DNA from: Alphaproteobacteria bacterium
GTDB taxonomy: Bacteria > Pseudomonadota > Alphaproteobacteria > Rhodobacterales > Rhodobacteraceae
Assembly (NCBI GenBank): GCA_030428025.1
Contig: JAUIBJ010000151.1
Span: forward strand, 1 to 7,516
Length of the DNA stretch: 7,516 nt
Direction of reading: 5' to 3'
The notes under the pieces were generated by a model. That model worked only from the letters and a program-made list of their open reading frames with translations, was not told the DNA's origin and made no database searches. Position numbers and translations under genes: made by a program. Below, in pieces: positions 1 to 5,764 of the stretch; positions within the stretch are counted from its first letter, which is position 1, and each line of letters begins with the position of its first letter.

Positions 1-494
1 CGGTCGCGGTCGATCACATAGAGCGAGCGTTCGATCAGAAGATGCGGCGAGATCTCGGCCAGGGCAGCAACATGTTCCCAGTGCACCGTCATCCGCCGCC
101 CGCCCATCAGCCCGGCGCGCGCGAGGATGATCGGCCCGCCCGACACGCCCCCCAGCGGCACGCCCTCGCGCGCCATCCGCGACAGCCAGTTCATCACCGC
201 GCGGTCGGAATAGGTGGTGGGGTCGCCGCCGGCCACCACGAAGAGATAGTCGAGCGACAGGCTGTCGCCCACCGCCGCCTGCGGCAACACCACCGCCGCG
301 CCGGAGCTGCGCACCGGCGTGCCATCGGCCGAGATGTTGATCATCTGGTAAAGCTCGCGGCGGGCCAGAAGGTTCGCCGCGCGCATCGGCTCGACCAGCG
401 CGGCATAGGACATCATCGCGAAGCCTTCGACGGGCAGCACGCCGATTCGCCGGGTGGTGACGGGATTTGAACCAATTGCGGCCATAACGGACAT
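1..494 (-). CDS. GATase1-like/AraC (GlxA-type) transcription regulator, partial (C-terminus outside window)
   Basis: This is the N-terminal part of a GlxA-type regulator; 164 codons are visible and the gene runs off the left edge. What remains is a DJ-1/PfpI (GATase1-like) sensor domain: the first strand is RRIGVLPVEGFAMMSY (15-30), followed by DYLFVVAGGDP (82-92), the elbow GGVSGGPIILARAGLMGGRR (115-134) and VHWEH (137-141). It ends at LYVIDRD, just before the usual link to the AraC helix-turn-helix domain. Ser118 sits where catalytic DJ-1/PfpI members carry the nucleophilic cysteine, so a ligand-sensing rather than enzymatic role is inferred. The start is uncertain: ATG at 494 or ATG at 485, neither with a clear Shine-Dalgarno, and the frame stays open further upstream to an ATG inside soxB. 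The gene is divergent from soxB. Relatives GbdR and SouR control glycine betaine and sarcosine genes in Pseudomonas, so control of the neighbouring sox operon is plausible. The DNA-binding domain itself is not in view. Confidence 0.85.
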   Translation of the reverse strand, partial: MSVMAAIGSNPVTTRRIGVLPVEGFAMMSYAALVEPMRAANLLARRELYQMINISADGTPVRSSGAAVVLPQAAVGDSLSLDYLFVVAGGDPTTYSDRAVMNWLSRMAREGVPLGGVSGGPIILARAGLMGGRRMTVHWEHVAALAEISPHLLIERSLYVIDRD

Positions 495-499
495 GTATT

Positions 500-532
500 C
501 GACCGTTTTGGAAAAGTCCACGACCGCGTTCC
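500..532. promoter_or_regulatory. Candidate AraC-type operator: direct repeat with 21-bp period
   Basis: CGACCGTTTTGG (500-511) is repeated as CGACCGCGTTCC (521-532), with 8 of 12 positions identical and the repeats offset by exactly 21 bp, two turns of B-DNA. AraC-family regulators commonly bind direct repeats with about this spacing, and a regulator of that family is encoded immediately to the left. The assignment as an operator is inference, and a six-base identity can arise by chance in GC-rich DNA. Confidence 0.3.
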
Positions 533-554
533 GCGCGATGCTGGGCACGACTCG

Positions 555-562
555 AAAAAGGA
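555..562 (+). promoter_or_regulatory. Ribosome binding site of soxB
   Basis: AAAAAGGA lies 9 bases before the ATG at 572. It supports this start, which also gives the N-terminus expected for the alphaproteobacterial SoxB group (MRYSAFRIF). Confidence 0.7.
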
Positions 563-571
563 CATCGCCAG

Positions 572-1822
572 ATGCGCTATTCTGCATTCCGGATATTCAT
601 GGAAGGCCTGACCGGCAACAAGGGCTGGAAGCCCGCCTGGCGCGAGCCGGAGCCGAAACCGGAATACGACATCGTCATCATCGGAGGCGGCGGGCACGGG
701 CTGGCCACCGCCTATTACCTGTCGAAGGAATTCGGCCTGCGCAATGTCGCGGTGTTGGAGAAAGGCTGGCTCGGCTCGGGCAATATCGGGCGGAACACCA
801 CGATCATCCGGTCGAACTACCTTCTGCCCGGAAACGAGCCCTTCTACGAGATGTCGATGAAGCTCTGGGAGAATCTGGAGCAGGACACCAACTACAACTC
901 GATGGTGTCGCAGCGCTCGATCCTGAACCTTTTCCACACCGACGGGCAGCGCGACGCCTTCGTGCGGCGCGGCAACGCCATGTTTCTGGCCGGCGCCGAT
1001 GCCGAACTGGCCGATGCGGCGCAATTGCGGCGAGAGCTGCCTTTCCTGGATTTCGACAATGCCCGCTTCCCGATCAAGGGTGGACTGTTCCAGCGGCGTG
1101 GCGGCACCGCCCGGCACGATGCGGTGGCCTGGGGTTATGCGCGCGGGGCCGACAGCCGCGGCGTGGACATCCTCCAGAACTGCGAAGTCACCGGCATGGA
1201 TATCGAGAACGGCCGCATCCGGGGGGTTCAGACCTCTCGCGGGCCGATCCGTGCCAAGAAGGTCGCCATGTGCGTGGCCGGCTCCTCGGGGCGGGTCGCG
1301 GCCATGGCGGGGATGCGCCTGCCCATCGAAAGCCATGTCCTGCAGGCTTTCGTCTCCGAAGGTCTGAAACCCGTTCTCCCTGGGGTGATCACCTTCGGAG
1401 CAGGCCATTTCTATGTCAGCCAGTCCGACAAGGGCGGGCTTGTCTTCGGCGGCGATATCGACGGATACAACACCTATGCCCAGCGCGGCAACCTGCCGGT
1501 GGTCGAGGACGTGTGCGAAGGCGGCATGGCGATCATGCCGATGATCGGGCGGGCGCGGCTGCTGCGGTCCTGGGGCGGGGTGATGGACATGTCGATGGAC
1601 GGCACCCCCTTCATCGACAAGACGCATATCGACGGGCTCTATTTCAATGGCGGCTGGTGCTATGGCGGGTTCAAGGCGACGCCCGCTTCTGGCTACTGCT
1701 ATGCCCATCTGCTGGCCAAGGACGAACCGCACCCGGTGGCCACGCAGATGCGGCTCGACCGGTTCCGCACCGGCAACATCATCGACGAAAAGGGCGTGGG
1801 CAACCAGCCCAACCTGCATTGA
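572..1822 (+). CDS. soxB: Sarcosine oxidase beta subunit (SoxB family)
   Basis: The 416-residue protein is the catalytic, flavin-bearing subunit of the cytoplasmic heterotetrameric sarcosine oxidase family. It oxidises the N-methyl amine of sarcosine, and the one-carbon unit is later captured by tetrahydrofolate. The N-terminus has the FAD-binding Rossmann motif YDIVIIGGGGHG (32-43), then VLEKGWLGSGN (61-71) and GRNTTIIRSNYLL (73-85). RRGGTARHDAVAWGYARGAD (175-194) carries His182, aligning with the histidine that binds FMN covalently in characterised enzymes (His173 of the Corynebacterium beta subunit). GGWCYGGFKATPASG (360-374) contains Lys368, aligning with the active-site lysine of the family. 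Around it GWGTGG of classical SoxB reads GWCYGG, so this is a divergent subgroup and the true substrate could be another N-methylated amino acid. Length is close to the usual 405-417. It is the first gene of the operon, and 94 bases separate it from soxD. Confidence 0.93.
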   Translation: MRYSAFRIFMEGLTGNKGWKPAWREPEPKPEYDIVIIGGGGHGLATAYYLSKEFGLRNVAVLEKGWLGSGNIGRNTTIIRSNYLLPGNEPFYEMSMKLWENLEQDTNYNSMVSQRSILNLFHTDGQRDAFVRRGNAMFLAGADAELADAAQLRRELPFLDFDNARFPIKGGLFQRRGGTARHDAVAWGYARGADSRGVDILQNCEVTGMDIENGRIRGVQTSRGPIRAKKVAMCVAGSSGRVAAMAGMRLPIESHVLQAFVSEGLKPVLPGVITFGAGHFYVSQSDKGGLVFGGDIDGYNTYAQRGNLPVVEDVCEGGMAIMPMIGRARLLRSWGGVMDMSMDGTPFIDKTHIDGLYFNGGWCYGGFKATPASGYCYAHLLAKDEPHPVATQMRLDRFRTGNIIDEKGVGNQPNLH

Positions 1823-1827
1823 GGGAG
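1823..1827 (+). promoter_or_regulatory. Ribosome binding site of the 28-codon frame (or former soxD site)
   Basis: GGGAG directly follows the soxB stop and stands 6 bases before the ATG at 1834. It gives the short frame at 1834-1920 a normal translation start. If the palindromic segment is an insertion, this could instead be the ancestral soxD ribosome binding site. Confidence 0.45.
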
Positions 1828-1833
1828 ATAGCG

Positions 1834-1920
1834 ATGACCCTCAAAACAACGCCAGTTTTCTTCGAAGAAAACTGCCAGGAATTTTCGAAAATTCCTGGTC
1901 ACCCGGAGGCAGACGCATGA
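1834..1920 (+). CDS. Possible 28-residue peptide spanning the soxB-soxD junction
   Basis: The frame begins MTLKTTPVFFEE and ends KIPGHPEADA; I recognise no family. Three facts favour translation: a GGGAG ribosome binding site 6 bases upstream, a start 11 bases after the soxB stop, and a stop codon overlapping the soxD start as ATGA, the same coupling seen between soxD and soxA. Against it, most of the frame is taken up by two perfect palindromes, whose constraint alone could explain the sequence, and the composition is AT-rich and unlike the neighbouring genes. It may be a leader peptide that couples translation through the hairpins into soxD, or an accidental open frame. Confidence 0.35.
   Translation: MTLKTTPVFFEENCQEFSKIPGHPEADA
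1853..1874. repeat. Perfect 22-bp palindrome (hairpin I) between soxB and soxD
   Basis: The sequence is its own reverse complement over 22 bases. As RNA it folds into a 9-bp stem, CAGTTTTCT paired with AGAAAACTG, closing a TCGA loop. GC content is 8 of 22, low for this DNA. No U-run follows, so it is not a standard intrinsic terminator. It abuts hairpin II with no spacer. Possible roles are mRNA processing or stabilisation between cistrons, a binding site, or one half of a small mobile repeat. Confidence 0.85.
1875..1898. repeat. Perfect 24-bp palindrome (hairpin II) between soxB and soxD
   Basis: This is also exactly self-complementary and begins on the base after hairpin I. As RNA it gives a 10-bp stem, CCAGGAATTT paired with AAATTCCTGG, with the same TCGA loop. 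GC content is 10 of 24. It ends 5 bases before the soxD ribosome binding site (1904-1909), which it leaves single-stranded. Both palindromes have a TTCGAA centre and CAG...CTG outer arms, suggesting a common origin. Confidence 0.85.
1904..1909 (+). promoter_or_regulatory. Ribosome binding site of soxD
   Basis: CGGAGG is 7 bases before the ATG at 1917. It decides the soxD start, although the frame is open far upstream into soxB. Confidence 0.8.
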
Positions 1921-2204
1921 TCATCAACCACCCCCTTCTGGGTCCGCGGGATGCCGCAGAATTCGTCTATCTCGGTGATGCCTGCCTGATCGACCGGCCC
2001 GACTGGCAGGCCGAGGACGCGATGGAGCGGTTCCACGATTACGGCTATCTGCGTGACAATCCGGCCGGAGAGCATCGCGAACTCTGGTATCACGAGCAGG
2101 GCGACCGGTCATGGCTGGTGGTCACGCGAAACACGCTGACCCACGAGATCACACATGTAGAGCTCGCCCGCGATGTGGCGCGCGAAAGGGGGCGGGACAA
2201 ATGA
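1917..2204 (+). CDS. soxD: Sarcosine oxidase delta subunit (SoxD family), zinc-site variant
   Basis: The 95-residue product is the small delta subunit of the heterotetramer, usual length about 85-110. Recognition rests on position between soxB and soxA and on family-like segments: GPRDAAEFVYLG (9-20), the aromatic-rich YLRDNPAG (44-51) and ELWYHEQGDRSWLVVTRNT (55-73). Structurally characterised delta subunits bind a structural zinc through Cys6, Cys9, His59 and Cys63. Here the N-terminal CPxCG motif reads HPLLG (5-9), His59 is kept, and position 63 is Asp, so three of four ligands are missing and zinc binding in the usual form is unlikely. I infer that this is a property of an alphaproteobacterial subfamily, not a damaged gene, since the rest is intact and in frame. 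The stop overlaps the soxA start as ATGA, implying coupled translation. Confidence 0.85.
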   Translation: MIINHPLLGPRDAAEFVYLGDACLIDRPDWQAEDAMERFHDYGYLRDNPAGEHRELWYHEQGDRSWLVVTRNTLTHEITHVELARDVARERGRDK

Positions 2205-5149
2205 CTCAACCCAACCGCATCGGCGGCGGCCTGATCGACCGCTCGAAGGAAATAAAGTTCCGCTTCAACGACAAGCACCTGAAGGGGTTCGAGGGTGACA
2301 CGCTCGCCTCGGCTCTTCTGGCCAATGGCCAGCGGCTGGTGGGTCGGTCGTTCAAGTATCACCGGCCGCGCGGCATCTTTACCGCCGGATCGGAAGAGCC
2401 CAACGCGCTGGTGCAACTTCGCACGGGCGCCCATCAGGAGCCCAACACCCGCGCCACGATGGTGGAGCTGTTCGACGGTCTGCGCGCCACCAGCCAGAAC
2501 CATCGCGGCTCGCTCGAAAACGACCTGATGGCGGTGACCGACTGGCTGTCGCCCTTCCTGTCGGCAGGGTTCTACTACAAGACCTTCATGTGGCCGAAAG
2601 CCTTCTGGGAAAAATTCTATGAGCCGGCGATCCGCTCCTCCGCCGGTCTCGGGCGGCTGTCGATGAAGGAAGACCCGGATATCTACGACAAGGGTTTTCT
2701 GCATTGCGATCTGCTGGTGATCGGCGCGGGGCCTGCGGGACTGGCCGCGGCACTGGCCGCTGGCCGGACCGGGGCACGGGTGATCCTGGCGGACGAGGAT
2801 TTCCAGCCGGGCGGCCGGCTGACCGCCGAGACGCTGGAAGTGGACGGCATGGCCGGCGCCGACTGGGCGGCGCAGGCGATGGCAGAGCTTGCGGCGATGG
2901 ACAATGTGCGCGTGATGATCCGCACCACGGTCTATGGCGCCTACGATCACGGCATCTATGGCGCGCTGGAGCGCTGCACCGACCATTTGGCCGACAGCGG
3001 CGGCAAGCCCCGGCAGATCCTGTGGCGGATCTATTCCAGGCGCGCGGTTCTGGCGGCAGGCAGCACCGAACGGCCCATTGCCTTCGGCAACAATGACCGC
3101 CCCGGCGTGATGCTGGCCGGCGCGGTACGGACCTATGTCAACCGCTTCGGCGTGGCGCCGGGGCGCGAGGTGGCGGTTTTCACCAATAACGACGACGGCT
3201 GGCGCACGGCGGCGGACCTGACGGAGAAGGGCGTGCATGTGCGCGCGGTGATCGACTGCCGCGACCGGGCCGCGCCCGTCCAACTGCCCGATGTGCGGCA
3301 TATCCGCGGGGCAAGCGTGGTCGATACCGTAGGCCGGAAGGGGCTGAAATCCATCACCCTGACCGATGGTCAGGTGCTGCCGGTCGACTGTCTGGCGGTG
3401 TCCGGCGGCTGGAACCCGGCGGTGCATCTGACCTGCCATCAGCGCGGCCGGCCGGAATGGCGCGACGACATCAACGCTTTCGTCCCGGCGGGCAGCCTGC
3501 CGGTGGGCATGGCGGTGGCGGGGGCCGCCAACGGGTCGATGACGCTGGCCGCTGCCCTGGCCGAGGGCCGCGCGCAGGCCGAGGCGCAGATCTCCGATCT
3601 GGGCTTCACGCCCGTGCAGGCGGAAGCGCCCAATGCCGAGGACGAACCGCATGAAGGCGTGGCCTTCTGGTATGTCAAGGAAAGCCGCAAGCGCGCCTGG
3701 CTCGACCAGCAGAACGATGTGACGGTGAAGGATGTGAAGCTGTCGCATCGCGAGGGCTATCGCTCGGTCGAGTTGCTCAAGCGTTATACCACGCTGGGCA
3801 TGGCCACCGACCAGGGCAAGACGGCGAACATCCCGGCCCTGGCGATCATGGCCGAATGCACCGGCAAGAGCATCCCGGAAACCGGAACCACCATCTTCCG
3901 CCCGCCCTATACGCCCGTGCCGATGGGTGCGCTGGCGGGCCGGTCGCGCGGCAAGGATTTCCGCCCCTACCGCCTGACCCCATCGCACAAATGGGCCGAG
4001 GAACACGGGGCGAGCTTTGTCAATGTCGGCAACTGGCTGCGGGCGGAGTGGTACGTGCAGGGTGACGAGAAGGGCTGGCGCGACAGTGTCGATCGCGAGG
4101 CCAAGACCACGCGCGAGAAGGTCGGCATCTGCGACGTCACCACGCTGGGCAAGATCGACATCAAGGGCCGCGATGCCGGTGCCTTCCTCGACAAGGTCTA
4201 TTCCAACACCTTCTCGACCCTGAAGGTCGGCAAGGTGCGCTATGGGCTGATGCTGCGCGAGGATGGCATCTGTTACGATGACGGCACTACCGCGCGGCTG
4301 GGCGAGAACCATTATGTGATGACCACGACCACGGCCAATGCCGTTCTGGTCTTCCGCCGGATGGAATTCGCCCGCCAGTGTCTGTGGCCCAACATGGACG
4401 TGCATATGATTTCCACCACCGACGGCTGGGCGCAGTTTGCCGTCGCCGGGCCGAAATCGCGGGACCTGCTGCGCAAGGTGGTGGACAAGGAGTTCGACCT
4501 GTCGAATGAGGCCTTCCCCTTCATGGGCTGCGGCGAGATCACCGTCTGTGGCGGCACGCCTGCGCGGCTCTTCCGTATCTCCTTCTCGGGCGAATTGGCC
4601 TATGAGATCGCCGTGCCTGCCCGCTATGGCAATTCGATGATGGGTGTACTGATGGAGGCCGGCAAGGAATTCGGCGCGGCACCTTATGGAACCGAGGCGC
4701 TGGGCGTGATGCGGATCGAGAAGGGCCATGCCACCGGCAATGAGCTGAACGGCCAGACCACCGCCTACAATATCGGGCTGGGCAAGATGGTCAGCCAGAA
4801 GAAGGAATGCATCGGCAACGTGTTGTCGCAGCGCCCCGAGATGATCCGCGAGGATGCGGTGCGGCTGATGGGCTTCCGCCCGGTGGACCGCTCGAAAAAG
4901 CTGATCGCCGGCTCGCATTTCATCAACAAGGGCGAGGATGCGGTGATGGAGAACGATCAGGGTTGGATGACCTCGGTCGCCTTCTCGCCCAATCTGGGCC
5001 ATTCCATCGGGCTTGGCTTCGTCAAGCGCGGGCATGAGCGCAAGGGCGAGATCATCCGCGCCGTGAGCCCCGTACATGGCACCGAAATGGAGGTCGAGAT
5101 CGTCTCGGCGCATTTCGTCGATCCGGAAGGAGAACGTCTCCGTGGCTGA
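2201..5149 (+). CDS. soxA: Sarcosine oxidase alpha subunit (SoxA family)
   Basis: This is the 982-residue large subunit of the cytoplasmic heterotetramer, full length for the family (about 960-1005). Residues 10-95 resemble the ferredoxin-like Fer2_4 domain, with FEGDTLASALLANG (30-43) and GRSFKYHRPRGIF (48-60), but without a cysteine set for an iron-sulfur cluster. Residues 168-465 form a disulfide-reductase-like dinucleotide-binding region with CDLLVIGAGPAGLAAALAAG (169-188), GRLTAETLEVDG and NGSMTLAAALAEGRAQAEAQ (444-463); NAD+ binds here in characterised enzymes. YTTLGMATDQGK (529-540) is a conserved SoxA signature. Residues from about 595 to 870 are a GcvT-like aminomethyltransferase domain with FSGELAYEIAVP (795-806) and a C-terminal barrel to 975, which passes the methylene group to tetrahydrofolate. 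The ATG at 2201 overlaps the soxD stop and matches family N-termini, so upstream methionines in the frame are disregarded. Confidence 0.95.
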   Translation: MTQPNRIGGGLIDRSKEIKFRFNDKHLKGFEGDTLASALLANGQRLVGRSFKYHRPRGIFTAGSEEPNALVQLRTGAHQEPNTRATMVELFDGLRATSQNHRGSLENDLMAVTDWLSPFLSAGFYYKTFMWPKAFWEKFYEPAIRSSAGLGRLSMKEDPDIYDKGFLHCDLLVIGAGPAGLAAALAAGRTGARVILADEDFQPGGRLTAETLEVDGMAGADWAAQAMAELAAMDNVRVMIRTTVYGAYDHGIYGALERCTDHLADSGGKPRQILWRIYSRRAVLAAGSTERPIAFGNNDRPGVMLAGAVRTYVNRFGVAPGREVAVFTNNDDGWRTAADLTEKGVHVRAVIDCRDRAAPVQLPDVRHIRGASVVDTVGRKGLKSITLTDGQVLPVDCLAVSGGWNPAVHLTCHQRGRPEWRDDINAFVPAGSLPVGMAVAGAANGSMTLAAALAEGRAQAEAQISDLGFTPVQAEAPNAEDEPHEGVAFWYVKESRKRAWLDQQNDVTVKDVKLSHREGYRSVELLKRYTTLGMATDQGKTANIPALAIMAECTGKSIPETGTTIFRPPYTPVPMGALAGRSRGKDFRPYRLTPSHKWAEEHGASFVNVGNWLRAEWYVQGDEKGWRDSVDREAKTTREKVGICDVTTLGKIDIKGRDAGAFLDKVYSNTFSTLKVGKVRYGLMLREDGICYDDGTTARLGENHYVMTTTTANAVLVFRRMEFARQCLWPNMDVHMISTTDGWAQFAVAGPKSRDLLRKVVDKEFDLSNEAFPFMGCGEITVCGGTPARLFRISFSGELAYEIAVPARYGNSMMGVLMEAGKEFGAAPYGTEALGVMRIEKGHATGNELNGQTTAYNIGLGKMVSQKKECIGNVLSQRPEMIREDAVRLMGFRPVDRSKKLIAGSHFINKGEDAVMENDQGWMTSVAFSPNLGHSIGLGFVKRGHERKGEIIRAVSPVHGTEMEVEIVSAHFVDPEGERLRG
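5127..5132 (+). promoter_or_regulatory. Ribosome binding site of soxG inside the end of soxA
   Basis: AAGGAG is 9 bases before the GTG at 5142. It supports a GTG start giving the N-terminus (M)AEYTLIS over longer alternatives within soxA. Confidence 0.75.
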
Positions 5150-5705
5150 GTATACCCTCATATCCGCACCGCCGCTGGCCGGGGTCGATCAGACCCATGG
5201 CGATATCCGCCTGACCGCGCCGAAGGATCTGGCGATCGTGTCGGTCGCCCTGCCGCTCGGCGGCGAGGATGCGGCGCTGAAGGCTGTCGCGTCCGGTTAC
5301 GGCACGGATTTGCCGGACGTCGGCAAGTCCGCGATGGCCGGGGAGGCACGGCTGGTGCGGCTGGGGGCAGATCAGGCCTTTGTTCTGTTCCAGCGGGCCG
5401 AGCCCGATGCCGAGAAGGTCGTTGCCGGCAAGCTGGGCGACACCGCCTATCTGACCGACCAGACCGATACCTGGTGCGGGCTGGAAATCTCCGGCCCCGG
5501 CAGCCGCACGGCGCTGGAGCGGATCTGCCCGCTCGACCTGCATGCCGATGCTTTCGCCGAACACGATGCCGCCCGCACGGTGATGGAGCATCTGGGCGTG
5601 ATCATCATTCGCACCGGTCAGGACAGCTTTCTGCTGCTCTCGGCCAGTTCCTCAGCGGGCTCGTTCCTGCACGCCGTGGAAACCTCCATCAAGAACGTTA
5701 GCTGA
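5142..5705 (+). CDS. soxG: Sarcosine oxidase gamma subunit (SoxG family)
   Basis: The 187-residue protein starts at GTG and overlaps soxA by 8 bases. Gamma subunits are GcvT-like folds that pack against the alpha/beta catalytic core and are required for assembly; no catalytic residue is assigned to them. Visible family features are GVDQTHGDIRLTAPKDLAIV (14-33), YLTDQTDTWCGLEISGPGSR (103-122), the segment ending in RICPLDLHADAFAEHD (127-142), and the C-terminal SAGSFLHAVETSIKN (171-185). Length is normal. It is the last structural gene of the sox operon; a 59-base gap without an obvious terminator follows before the next regulator, so read-through into that gene is possible. Confidence 0.9.
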   Translation: MAEYTLISAPPLAGVDQTHGDIRLTAPKDLAIVSVALPLGGEDAALKAVASGYGTDLPDVGKSAMAGEARLVRLGADQAFVLFQRAEPDAEKVVAGKLGDTAYLTDQTDTWCGLEISGPGSRTALERICPLDLHADAFAEHDAARTVMEHLGVIIIRTGQDSFLLLSASSSAGSFLHAVETSIKNVS

Positions 5706-5764
5706 AGGATTTCGAACCAGCGGATTTCAGGGCTCCGCGACACGAAGGGAAAGGAAGATTCACA
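5706..5764. other. Gap between soxG and the downstream regulator
   Basis: There is no hairpin with a U-run, so I see no intrinsic terminator. GGATTTC occurs twice, at 5707-5713 and 5722-5728, 15 bp apart; this may be chance. The gap ends with the ribosome binding site AAGGAAG (5751-5757), 7 bases before the regulator's ATG at 5765. Confidence 0.5.

Larger units (their letters stand above)
495..571. other. Divergent intergenic region between the regulator and soxB
   Basis: These 77 bp must hold the soxB operon promoter and probably that of the divergent regulator, unless the latter starts further upstream. I could not find a convincing sigma-70 -35/-10 pair on either strand. TTGAAC at 467-472 has no good -10 partner at 16-18 bp spacing. 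The only regular structure I see is the direct repeat listed separately. The end of the region carries the soxB ribosome binding site. Confidence 0.6.

Noticed and set aside
42..470. Plus-strand frame over the left regulator
   Set aside because: It is antisense to the GATase1-like domain read clearly on the minus strand, and its composition (H, R, A, P) is that of a shadow frame.
467..500. TTGAAC at 467-472 as a -35 element for soxB
   Set aside because: No acceptable -10 hexamer at 16-18 bp, and it lies inside the start of the divergent regulator.
413..1819. A 468-codon minus-strand frame antisense to soxB
   Set aside because: Same explanation: it mirrors soxB and shows no family features.
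1853..1898. Reading the twin palindromes as a Rho-independent terminator between soxB and soxD
   Set aside because: The stems are AT-rich and followed by GTCACCCGG, not a T-run, and the essential subunit genes continue directly downstream.
454..1920. A 488-codon plus-strand frame overlapping soxB in another phase
   Set aside because: It overlaps soxB out of frame and has no domain identity. Only its last 28 codons, outside soxB and with their own ribosome binding site, are kept as a possible small gene.
2090..5161. A 1023-codon open frame on the minus strand, antisense to all of soxA
   Set aside because: soxA on the plus strand has full-length family identity. Long antisense frames are common opposite GC-rich genes because stop codons are rare there, and the translation is rich in H, R, G and A with no recognisable domain.
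5707..5728. GGATTTC direct repeat after soxG
   Set aside because: The 7-base repeat at 15-bp spacing is not phased to the helix and carries no further symmetry, so it is too weak to call an operator.
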